Shown here piece after piece: positions 37,116 to 44,588 of a DNA stretch of 64,000 nt. The DNA lies in assembly GCF_023228165.1 (NCBI RefSeq), contig NZ_JALOBS010000023.1:1-64000 (forward strand), in the 5' to 3' direction. How positions within the stretch are numbered: the first letter of the stretch is position 1; each line of letters opens with the position of its first letter. The DNA is from Methylomonas sp. Lineage in GTDB: Bacteria > Pseudomonadota > Gammaproteobacteria > Methylococcales > Methylomonadaceae. The notes under the pieces are model-generated. The model had not been told where the DNA came from, made no database searches, and saw nothing but the letters and a program-made list of their open reading frames with translations. The position numbers and the translations under genes were made by a program.

Positions 37116-37507
37116 GGCTTCACCTCTGCGCTGGCTGCATTGTCGGTGATGGAAAATTTCGATACGCCGCTTACGATCAGGCCATCTTCTGTCACGACCC
37201 GATAACGCATGGCATAAGGTCCAGGCGATAACGGCTTGGTGGTAGCCGTCAGGCGGTGGCGTTCGCCCAGCACTAGCCGAGTGTCGCCGTTGTCGACCCG
37301 GTTTCCCTTGCCATCCACCACCACGACTGACGGATAACGCTCGCTGACATTGCCGCTGAACCATAGCTTGACTGTGCCGTCAAAATTAGCGACTTCGGCA
37401 TTATTTTTGGGGTCGGATTTCAGGAGTACACCTTCCGCGAGACCGATCGGGCTGGCGATTACCAGCAATACGGCTGACAACGCTTTAGCAGCAATTTTTT
37501 TCATCAT
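37112..37507 (-). CDS. CopC-like periplasmic protein lacking the canonical copper histidines
   Basis: 131 residues. A signal peptide is followed by a CopC/YobA-type Ig-like fold: GVLLKSDPKNNAEV, VKLWFSGNV, LSPGPYAMRYRVVTEDGLIVSGVSKFSI. True CopC proteins begin the mature chain with a copper-binding His and have DGHPVSG; here the mature start is GVLL and the loop reads DGLIVSG, so both His ligands are absent. The start at 37507 lies 5 bp after the stop of the membrane gene upstream. The family fold is clear, but copper binding of the usual kind is unlikely; nikR context suggests another metal or a structural role. Confidence 0.78.
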   Translation of the reverse strand: MMKKIAAKALSAVLLVIASPIGLAEGVLLKSDPKNNAEVANFDGTVKLWFSGNVSERYPSVVVVDGKGNRVDNGDTRLVLGERHRLTATTKPLSPGPYAMRYRVVTEDGLIVSGVSKFSITDNAASAEVKP

Positions 37508-37512
37508 GACAA

Positions 37513-37920
37513 TTAATGTATCCCAAATAAACCGGCGACAAACAATACGATAGGGTCGGACAATGGATGAAAAAATCCCAGGGTAATCACAACCAGGCTG
37601 ATGACAAAAAACCGGGTCCAGACCTGCAAAGACAAATCCTGTTTTCGCCACAGCTGATGAAAAATCAGCCAGCTACCCAGCCAAACCATCAAGGCTAAGG
37701 TTTCCTTGCCGGAGTAGGAGCCGATGCTACCGTCAGGACCGCTTCCGGTCGATCCGGGGATCCAGTGGCCATAAGCATGCACCATGTTGTCCAGTTCCCT
37801 GGTCAATCTGGAAATATGATGGCTGACCATTAGAGTCAAAAACGCCAATAACAAGGACAAGCTGGCGGCGACTACCGGGCCGGAATGCAGTACTTGCTGA
37901 TTGTCTGCTGGGTTTTGCAT
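37513..37920 (-). CDS. Small membrane protein, three helices, unknown function
   Basis: 135 residues with TM segments at about 16-34 (VVAASLSLLLAFLTLMVSH), 73-90 (ETLALMVWLGSWLIFHQLW) and 100-130. A Gly/Ser-rich loop (GSTGSGPDGSIGSYSG) separates the first two. Several His lie at membrane edges (HHISR, HAYGHW, FHQL, FFHPLSD, GIH at the C-terminus), which could bind metal or haem. Between the five-helix protein and the CopC-like gene in the nikR-divergent operon. No family recognised. Confidence 0.72.
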   Translation of the reverse strand: MQNPADNQQVLHSGPVVAASLSLLLAFLTLMVSHHISRLTRELDNMVHAYGHWIPGSTGSGPDGSIGSYSGKETLALMVWLGSWLIFHQLWRKQDLSLQVWTRFFVISLVVITLGFFHPLSDPIVLFVAGLFGIH

Positions 37921-37935
37921 GCTAATTCCCCCTTA

Positions 37936-38514
37936 TTAAACGAAACGTAATTTGGCTAACACCAGACCCGCCGCGAAGCCCAGCAGTAAAAAGCTCCACG
38001 ACACCAGAATAGTAATACCGACAAAACGGGTAATATCGCGGCGATATTGAATCGGCATACCGTAGTAATACAACGTGAATGTGGCGGCCAGCATTAAAGG
38101 GAAGGGGAACAAGGAGACAAATTCCTTGAATTCCATCAGTACGTTATGAAAGTTAGGTACATGAGCCAGAATCCAGTCGCGCGGCCCGTCCTGGCCGCGA
38201 TAGCGCATGTAAATCCAGTTACCGCTAATTGCGCCGGCCAAATTCAACACGGTAGCGAACAACACCCAGCGACGTAAGGATTCCAGTCTGACATGCATGC
38301 CTTTGATTAGGGGAATGGCGCGATGGGTCAGGTAAGTGCCGATGACGATAGCCAGTATCGCGCTGACCCCATGGATACCGGCTTTCAAGCCGTAGTCGGT
38401 GGGATAAAAGAAATTGGCGGCAGGCAGCAGCAGTAACAATGTGAAGGCTATTGCCACTTGGCTGCGGACGACGATTTTAGTGAAATGATCGTGTATGTAT
38501 TCGCCAGCTTGCAT
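37936..38514 (-). CDS. Five-helix membrane protein with conserved-looking histidines, unknown function
   Basis: About 192 residues from ATG 38514 (MQAGEYIHDHF). Five hydrophobic helices. His residues sit in or by helices (GIHGVSAIL, LTHRAIPL, GMHVRL, HVPNFHNVLMEF), reminiscent of cytochrome b561-type haem proteins, though I cannot assign that family. First gene of the operon that runs away from nikR, 15 bp before the next gene. Its start is 132 bp from the nikR start, so the two share a control region. Confidence 0.72.
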   Translation of the reverse strand: MQAGEYIHDHFTKIVVRSQVAIAFTLLLLLPAANFFYPTDYGLKAGIHGVSAILAIVIGTYLTHRAIPLIKGMHVRLESLRRWVLFATVLNLAGAISGNWIYMRYRGQDGPRDWILAHVPNFHNVLMEFKEFVSLFPFPLMLAATFTLYYYGMPIQYRRDITRFVGITILVSWSFLLLGFAAGLVLAKLRFV

Positions 38515-38596
38515 GAAGACCTCAAAATATCGGTGTTGAATCAAAATTCCAAGCACATTTAATCGATTGTCACGATCAGAGTGCTTTTAAAGCCAT

Positions 38597-38616
38597 GGGT
38601 TATAATCTCCATACCC
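38597..38616. promoter_or_regulatory. nikR promoter region with a TATAAT box inside a GGGT...ACCC palindrome
   Basis: TATAAT at 38601-38606 is a consensus -10 about 40 bp before the nikR TTG. It is flanked by GGGT (38597-38600) and ACCC (38613-38616), a possible repressor site. A second inverted repeat AAGCAC-N24-GTGCTT spans 38551-38586. Neither matches the GTATGA-type NikR sites seen elsewhere in the locus. Confidence 0.4.
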
Positions 38617-38646
38617 TTAATAATAAGAAAACAAAGGAGTAGCACC

Positions 38647-39096
38647 TTGGAGCGTTTCACTATCTCTCTCAGCGACGAACTGGCCGCCGATTTCGATCAA
38701 TGGATCGATGCCCGCGGCTATAAAAACCGTTCCGAAGCCGTTCGTGATTTACTCCGAAAAGAAATCGAAACCAAACGTCTGGATCAAGACCAGACCATCC
38801 ATAGCGTCGCCACGCTTTCATATGTATATAACCATCATGAGCGCAATTTGGCGGAGCGTTTGACCGCACATCAGCACGAGGCGCATGACTTGGTGGTTTC
38901 AACCATGCATGTACATCTCGATCACGATGACTGCCTGGAAACCCTGTTTCTACGCGGCTTTACCCAGCAAATCCGTAATTTTGCCGAAAAGATTACCGCT
39001 GAAACCGGTGTGAGACATAGCGCGCTTAATCTGATTCCGGTAAAAGTCGCGGCTCTTCACTATGCCCACCACGCGCATTTTCATCCCCATAGTTAA
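38647..39096 (+). CDS. nikR: Nickel-responsive regulator NikR
   Basis: 149 residues from a TTG start at 38647, chosen because AAGGAG lies 7 bp upstream and MERFTISLSDEL is the family N-terminus. Ribbon-helix-helix DNA-binding domain (1-40), then the ACT-like metal domain. The four high-affinity nickel ligands are all present at E. coli spacing: H77, H88, H90 and C96 (STMHVHLDHDDCLE). The C-terminus is His-rich (HYAHHAHFHPHS). NikR binds DNA when nickel is plentiful and represses uptake genes. Divergent from the six-gene membrane/lipoprotein operon; a perfect NikR-like palindrome lies 60 bp past its stop. Confidence 0.95.
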   Translation: MERFTISLSDELAADFDQWIDARGYKNRSEAVRDLLRKEIETKRLDQDQTIHSVATLSYVYNHHERNLAERLTAHQHEAHDLVVSTMHVHLDHDDCLETLFLRGFTQQIRNFAEKITAETGVRHSALNLIPVKVAALHYAHHAHFHPHS

Positions 39097-39155
39097 CCTA
39101 AAATGCCGTCTTTACTTGCTTTTATAATGCTGCCGGGCAGGCTAGGGTCTCAATA

Positions 39156-39182
39156 GTATGAATATTTTTTGTATTTTCATAC
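39156..39182. promoter_or_regulatory. NikR-like operator (GTATGA-N15-TCATAC)
   Basis: Perfect half-sites GTATGA (39156-39161) and TCATAC (39177-39182), same spacing as the site at 30968. It starts 60 bp after the nikR stop and ends 13 bp before the ATG of a short, amber-interrupted reading frame. TATAAT at 39123-39128 could be a promoter element. Confidence 0.65.
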
Positions 39183-39195
39183 AAAATGGGCCGTA

Positions 39196-39342
39196 ATGTC
39201 CAGTTCTTTTGACGATGAACAGGATCGGCGCAATTTCGATGGGCCTAATAATATGTAGCGGGCAATCAGCAAAAATGCGCGCCTTAACATTAGCTGGATC
39301 GCTACCAATATGCTGCTATTAGATGCAGGGGTTATGAATTAA
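39196..39342 (+). pseudogene. Short reading frame after a NikR-like site, interrupted by an amber codon
   Basis: ATG 39196 opens MSSSFDDEQDRRNFDGPNNM, then TAG (39256-39258), and the same frame continues RAISKNARLNISWIATNMLL to a TAA at 39340. The join reads smoothly, as if one sense codon had become TAG. The position right behind a perfect NikR-like operator suggests the remnant of a nickel-controlled gene; the 47 remaining residues match no family I know. No good ribosome site is seen. Confidence 0.4.
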
Positions 39343-39442
39343 CTATAAAATGTAAGAAAAAAATATTGATTCGTCTTAGGCGGCAGCCTATGAGGTTTGT
39401 TTCAATCACAAACTTACGACTTTCCGGTAGAACACTATCCAC

Positions 39443-41722
39443 TCATTCGGCCAACACCATCTCGTAAAACACCGGTAGGCGGCTTAATTCATCCGGCAAT
39501 GGCGGTAAACTCAGGCCACCCAAGGCCTTGCCGAAGCACTCGGCGGTATTGGTGACGGGTTGATAATCGACATTGCCAATTCCGCCGTCGGGCAATATGT
39601 CCGCCACCAGAGTGAAGTTTTCGTGATTGGCGTCGTGCTGCGACAGGCAGTCGGTTAGCGATTTGGACATTACGGCGCTCATGGCCGGCAACACATGTTT
39701 TTTTTCATAGTCCCGCGCCGTTGCATCCTGTTCGAAGCGGCGGCCCTGCCGGACTCGTTGATCGAAATTTAACTCCGCCGCGAGCGATTGGTCGGGTTCG
39801 GCCGCATCCACTTCCAGATTTTCCAGAATGCCGGCAATATTGCGCCCCACGTCGATCTGCGGGCCGGACGGATCTAATGCTTCGTTTTGTTCGCGTTCTT
39901 CTATCAGTCGCCGGGCTGCCTCAAACGCGGTAATAAACGAATCGTCTTTCGCCAGCGCCTTGGCGAAGTAGGATTCGCCGAAGTAAGTAAATCGGGTGAA
40001 ATCGCCGCAGCCGTAGGAGACGTGGTCGCGGCTGGAGGCAGTCAAAACCAGCGTGTTATCGTCTTTTAGCACGTCCAGAAACCCGCCCGAATAACAGGCC
40101 GAAACCACGATAACCCGGTTACTGATGCCGACGTTGTCCAGCATGGTCTTTAAATCCTCGGCTTTTAGATCGTTCAGTCTTAACGGCCAAAACGAGACGG
40201 ACAATTTATGATCCTGGGCGCCGTGGGAACTCAGATACAGGAACAATACGTCTTCTTCCTTATCCATGCGTTGGGCGATACCCTGCAACACCGCTTCCAG
40301 GTTGTGCCGGTTGGCCAGCGGGGCGTTGTAGACCGTATCGGCGTTATTGACCAGCACCAGGGAGCGGCCGGCCGTGTTAAAACGGCGGTCCAACACATTT
40401 CTGGCCAGGCTGACGTCGTTAAAAAACACCCGTTCGTCCGCTTGCCCGGCAAAGCCGACGAAATAAAGGTCCGTCTTGCCTGGGCGCTGATAGTGCAAGG
40501 CCGCCAACTCTTCATTGAGCAGTTCGGGTTGCCGATAAAACACATCTTCCACGTCCAAGCGGTTTGCCGCCTCGTATTCGGCGGAATCGTCTTCGGCCTC
40601 GGCGGGGTAATACAAGCGATACGAGGGTAATAATCCGTTCAAGGACAGGGTAAAAAAGGCGTAAATACTCAGTAAAAATAACAGAGAGGGCGCGGGTTGC
40701 GGATACAGCCGCCGTAAGACTCCGAATACTGCCGCCAATGTCCAAACCGCCGCCGCCACGTATAAGCCCAATAACAGTTGCGGGACGTCCGGCCACCAAT
40801 GTTCGGCGGCCAGCCAGCTGGAAAAGTAAACCGTATGGATGACGATTTGCGAAGCGGAAATAATCACCAGCAACCGCAGCGTATGCTCGCGCCGAAGCGT
40901 CAAATTGCCGATAATTGCCGTGCCACCCAGCATCAATAAGGTCGTGATGCCGAATTTATTTAGGCCGTAAATATTGAATTCCGGAGCCGGCATGGCGTCG
41001 ACATAGTCCACGATGCCGATGCACAGCAGGTTCAACAGCAGCAGTTGCAGGAATATGCCAAGCGAAACCCGGAACGAGCGGGGCTCATAGTTCATGAAGA
41101 ACGCCAGACGGGTTGCCTGCAACAGGTTGCCGGCCAGCGCAGACAGCTGGATAACCTGCGGCGTCGGCGCCATGGCCGGCAGTGTTTTGCCGGCGTTGTC
41201 GGGATGCGACGACCAATAATCGCGTATCTTTTCAGTGAACTCATCGACATCGGTCGTATTGCCCAAAACCGGGCAAGGAATAGGGATGGCGACATCGCGG
41301 CGCAGATATAAATACAGATCGGCAGCGGAAACCTCGAACCCGGCTATTTCCGGCCAAGCGTAAAAACTGATGCGACCATCGGGCGTCTGGTAGGAAACGC
41401 CGGCGGGCGTCAGATTGAGCTGGTAGTTCCCTGCGTACTGCTGCAGCCAGCGCTGCCCGTATTTGGAGCGTTGCCAGATCGACAGCCAGATTCGCGAAAC
41501 GAAAAACAGCGCAACCGGTAATAGCCAGATTAAGTAGTGGTAGGCGTTTGCGTTTTCCTGCCGATCCAAGCGCATGACAAACCACACCGCAAAGCCGATA
41601 AATACCCAGCCCCCCAGGCGTCGGATCGTTCCGCCGGTCTGCTGGCGCTGGCGCAACGATAAATGTCGGCGCAGGTTTTCCAGATCGAGGCCTTGCAATT
41701 GATAGTTGATTTCCATCTTCAT
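39443..41722 (-). CDS. Membrane protein with C-terminal C13 (legumain/caspase-like) peptidase domain
   Basis: About 759 residues. Domains: a YcxB-like N-terminal part (two TM helices, then YAGNYQLNLTPAGVSYQTPDGRISFYAWPEIAGFEV), a block of five or so TM helices resembling Yip1 (RVSLGIFLQLLLLNLLCIGIVDY onward), and a soluble C13-type cysteine peptidase with the catalytic dyad in LSSHGAQD (His) and VSACYSGGF (Cys), about 42 residues apart. Positions near 517 and 559 if counted from the longer start at 41776. I prefer 41722 (MKMEIN), where the YcxB-like domain begins. A membrane-tethered legumain-like peptidase could act in protein processing or stress; partners are not evident from the neighbours. 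Confidence 0.82.
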   Translation of the reverse strand: MKMEINYQLQGLDLENLRRHLSLRQRQQTGGTIRRLGGWVFIGFAVWFVMRLDRQENANAYHYLIWLLPVALFFVSRIWLSIWQRSKYGQRWLQQYAGNYQLNLTPAGVSYQTPDGRISFYAWPEIAGFEVSAADLYLYLRRDVAIPIPCPVLGNTTDVDEFTEKIRDYWSSHPDNAGKTLPAMAPTPQVIQLSALAGNLLQATRLAFFMNYEPRSFRVSLGIFLQLLLLNLLCIGIVDYVDAMPAPEFNIYGLNKFGITTLLMLGGTAIIGNLTLRREHTLRLLVIISASQIVIHTVYFSSWLAAEHWWPDVPQLLLGLYVAAAVWTLAAVFGVLRRLYPQPAPSLLFLLSIYAFFTLSLNGLLPSYRLYYPAEAEDDSAEYEAANRLDVEDVFYRQPELLNEELAALHYQRPGKTDLYFVGFAGQADERVFFNDVSLARNVLDRRFNTAGRSLVLVNNADTVYNAPLANRHNLEAVLQGIAQRMDKEEDVLFLYLSSHGAQDHKLSVSFWPLRLNDLKAEDLKTMLDNVGISNRVIVVSACYSGGFLDVLKDDNTLVLTASSRDHVSYGCGDFTRFTYFGESYFAKALAKDDSFITAFEAARRLIEEREQNEALDPSGPQIDVGRNIAGILENLEVDAAEPDQSLAAELNFDQRVRQGRRFEQDATARDYEKKHVLPAMSAVMSKSLTDCLSQHDANHENFTLVADILPDGGIGNVDYQPVTNTAECFGKALGGLSLPPLPDELSRLPVFYEMVLAE

Positions 41723-41977
41723 ACCGTAGGCTAATGGGGGAAGCGGCTTGGGAAGGTTTATATGGGAAAGGCCCAATCGATTATACCCCGGCGGGTGTTC
41801 TGGTCATCGAAGCCGTCTAGCCATCCGCCCAGGATTGTTTGGGGAATGACTGGTTTTGCGGTGATATTAACCCAAAATCAGTGGGTCATCACTCTGCAAC
41901 GTGTCCGGTCTTGCCCGTTCGGGATATGCCGACGGAACTCTGTCCGCTTCGTAACGTTGAAAATCCACATCCCGATA

Positions 41978-42445
41978 CTACAGATGTATTTTATCGAAAA
42001 GGCCATTGCTCAATTCTTGCAGGTCTGTGGGGCTTAATTCGATCTCCAGCCCCCTGCGTCCGGCGCTGACGTAAATAGTGGCATATTGTTGCGCCGATGA
42101 GTCGATGACGGTCTTCAGTCTGTTTTTTTGGCCTAAGGGGCTTACGCCACCCAGTACGTATCCAGTTGAGCGCTCCACATCGGCCGGATTGGCCATGCTG
42201 GCTTTTTTGGCGCCTGCCGCCTTGGCGAACAGTTTTAGATTCAACATGGCCGAAACCGGCACAACGCCCACGGCCAAAGACCGATTGTCCAAATCGACCA
42301 CCAAGGTCTTAAAAATTCTGTCGGCGGGAACGCCCAGCTTTTCCGAGGCTTCCAAGCCATAAGACTCGCTTGACGAGTCATGCGCATACTCATGCACGCG
42401 GTGAGCGATTTTATGTTTCTTCACAAGATTAATGGCGGGCGTCAT
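41978..42445 (-). CDS. ybaK: Cys-tRNA(Pro)/Cys-tRNA(Cys) deacylase YbaK
   Basis: 155 residues of the YbaK/ProX editing family. It hydrolyses Cys mischarged on tRNA(Pro). The family signature regions are present: catalytic-site lysine in RIFKTLVV, VPVSAMLNLKLFAKAAGAKKASMA, the GYVLGGVSPLGQK glycine-rich loop, and TIYVSAGRRGLEIELSP near the C-terminus. Normal length, no domain fusion. Single gene between the C13-peptidase gene and the asnB-like operon. Confidence 0.92.
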   Translation of the reverse strand: MTPAINLVKKHKIAHRVHEYAHDSSSESYGLEASEKLGVPADRIFKTLVVDLDNRSLAVGVVPVSAMLNLKLFAKAAGAKKASMANPADVERSTGYVLGGVSPLGQKNRLKTVIDSSAQQYATIYVSAGRRGLEIELSPTDLQELSNGLFDKIHL

Positions 42446-42578
42446 TTTTATTAAACGTCTATTTCGGAGCGAGGTGAAGTTTAGTCGGAATTCTTATTTT
42501 TTGGTGGTTACTCCGGCAGAAATTGCCGGAATAACCATTACAGATTGCGGCGAAGCTTGCCCGTTACGACTGTATTCG

Positions 42579-44585
42579 TTAAGCTCGCCAGCCAAGTTCC
42601 GCGGCCTTGCGTCGGGCCTGGGCCGGAATATCGGCGGCGATAAATCGCTCGTGGAGGATTTGCACGCCGAGCAGGTGGTTGATGACCGCGTCGAGCTGGG
42701 TCTGGGTGGCGACCGAAGTGTCCGGTGCGTCGTGTAAGTCGAATAACGCATTCACACCTTTTATGTCCAGCAGGCCGGCCTGGCCGATGGTTTCGGGGCT
42801 CAGATGGCGTTCCGCCAGTACCCGCATGGCCGCCCATTTGCCGGGATCGGTATGTGCGGGCGGCGCCATGAAAGCGAATTTTTCCCGTTTGTAGAGGGTT
42901 TCCGGCAGCAGGCCTTTCATCGCCTCGCGCAGCACGTATTTTTCGGTGCGTCCGTGAATGCGCATGGACGGCGGCAGCGTGGCCGCGTATTCGGCCAAGT
43001 GGTGGTCGAGAAACGGTGGGCGCGCCTCCATGGAGTTGGCCATATCCACCCGGTCGCCGCCCCAAGTCAGAATCTGGCCTTCCAGCATGGTTTTAATCCA
43101 CACATATTGGGCGCGATCCAACGGATGCCGACCTTGCAGGGCGTCCCGGTCCAGTGCATCGGCAATCGCCGCCCCCGGCGAATAATGCGCCAGTTCGGTT
43201 CGGCGGTCGGGGTGCAGTAGATCAGGTACCCGGCGGGCGCTGGCCAGCCAGGGTTGCAGGCAGGACGGGGTGAAACCGACTTTTGCATTCAGTGCGGGAT
43301 CGTCAATAGTGTCTTCGGACAGCATGGCGCCGGTGAACAATTTGTTGCTCTCGGCCAGCATGGCTTCCCACTCTCGGCGTTCATCGGGCGGCATATGATC
43401 CAGGCCATGCAAAAACATGTCGCGGCGGAAGGCCGGATAGCCGCCGAACAATTCGTCGGAGCCTTCGCCGGTCAATACCACCTTGTAGCCTATTTCATTG
43501 ACGCGGCGGCTCATCAGCAGCTTAGCCACGCCCAGCGTGTTGTAAATGGTACGCTCGGTATGCCACAGGGTTTCTTCGAAGTGATCGTAGAGATGGGTGG
43601 CGTTTAGACGCAATATTTCCTGGTCGGCGCCGGTGGCTTGCGCCATTTCGGTGGCGATGGGTGTTTCATCGTAATCGGCATTATCGAAACCGATGGTAAA
43701 CGCCTTGACCGCGCCTTGGGTGCTGGCGGTGGCCAGGCCGATGATGGAACAGGAATCGATGCCGCCGGACAGGTAGCAACCGACCGGTACATCGGCTTCC
43801 AGACGCAGTTGCACGGCTTCGATCAGACGCTCGCGCACCCCGTCAATATATTGTTCCTGGTCGCCGGGCGCTCCGCGCTGGTGTTCTTGCGGAAACGGCA
43901 TATCCCAATAACGGCGATCGCTAATCCGTAAGCGGCCGTCGCGGCGTTCGATACTGACCACGTGACCGGGCTTGACCTGATGCACGCCGGCAAAAGCGGT
44001 ACTGCCCGGCACCATGGTCTGCATTAGTTGGTGATACAGGCCGGCGGAGTCGAAGCTGCGGGTAACTTCGGGATGGGCGAACAACACCTTCAGTTCGGAA
44101 CCGAATACCAAGCCGCCGTCGATTTCGGTCCAGTACAACGGTTTGACGCCGAAGCGGTCGCGCACCAGATGCACAACGTCCTGTTCGCTGTCATGCAAGG
44201 CGAAGGCGAATTCGCCGCGCAGGTGCGGCAGACTGGCGTCCAGTCCCAAGCGGGGATACAGATGCAAAATCAGTTCCGAGTCGCTTTTGCTGCGAAAACG
44301 GTCGCCGCGCGCGGTTAAGTCGGCGCGCAACCTTTGGTAATCGTAGAGCTCGCCGTTTTGAGTCAGCATCAGTCGGCCGTCGGCGGAAATAAACGGTTGT
44401 CGGCCGCGTTCCTGATTCAGATCGATGATGGACAGACGGGCGTGGCTGAAGCCGACTCCGTCCCGAGCCTGCCAGCCGAAGCCGTCGGGTCCGCGATGAT
44501 GTTGAATGGCCGCCATTGCAACCAAGGTTTCGGGGTCGACGGGACGGTTGCGGTCCGCGTAAATAAATCCGGCTATTCCACACAT
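42579..44585 (-). CDS. asnB: Glutamine-dependent asparagine synthetase (AsnB-type)
   Basis: 668 residues. The N-terminal class II glutamine amidotransferase has the catalytic Cys2 (MCGIAGFI) with QHHRGPDGFG and GFSHARLSIIDL. The C-terminal ATP-binding synthetase domain has the PP-loop SGGIDSCSII and LTGEGSDELFGGYPAFR. It makes an amide from a carboxylate using Gln and ATP, usually Asn from Asp; longer paralogues like this often amidate secondary-metabolite or peptide substrates. It begins 3 bp after the carbamoyltransferase-like gene and closes the seven-gene operon, which makes a special substrate plausible. Codon use matches its neighbours. Confidence 0.9.
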   Translation of the reverse strand: MCGIAGFIYADRNRPVDPETLVAMAAIQHHRGPDGFGWQARDGVGFSHARLSIIDLNQERGRQPFISADGRLMLTQNGELYDYQRLRADLTARGDRFRSKSDSELILHLYPRLGLDASLPHLRGEFAFALHDSEQDVVHLVRDRFGVKPLYWTEIDGGLVFGSELKVLFAHPEVTRSFDSAGLYHQLMQTMVPGSTAFAGVHQVKPGHVVSIERRDGRLRISDRRYWDMPFPQEHQRGAPGDQEQYIDGVRERLIEAVQLRLEADVPVGCYLSGGIDSCSIIGLATASTQGAVKAFTIGFDNADYDETPIATEMAQATGADQEILRLNATHLYDHFEETLWHTERTIYNTLGVAKLLMSRRVNEIGYKVVLTGEGSDELFGGYPAFRRDMFLHGLDHMPPDERREWEAMLAESNKLFTGAMLSEDTIDDPALNAKVGFTPSCLQPWLASARRVPDLLHPDRRTELAHYSPGAAIADALDRDALQGRHPLDRAQYVWIKTMLEGQILTWGGDRVDMANSMEARPPFLDHHLAEYAATLPPSMRIHGRTEKYVLREAMKGLLPETLYKREKFAFMAPPAHTDPGKWAAMRVLAERHLSPETIGQAGLLDIKGVNALFDLHDAPDTSVATQTQLDAVINHLLGVQILHERFIAADIPAQARRKAAELGWRA

Positions 44586-44588
44586 AAT

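Noticed and set aside
38551..38586. AAGCAC-N24-GTGCTT as a NikR site between nikR and its divergent operon
   Set aside because: Half-sites and spacing differ from the GTATGA-N15-TCATAC sites found twice in the same locus; kept only as a weak palindrome in the promoter note.
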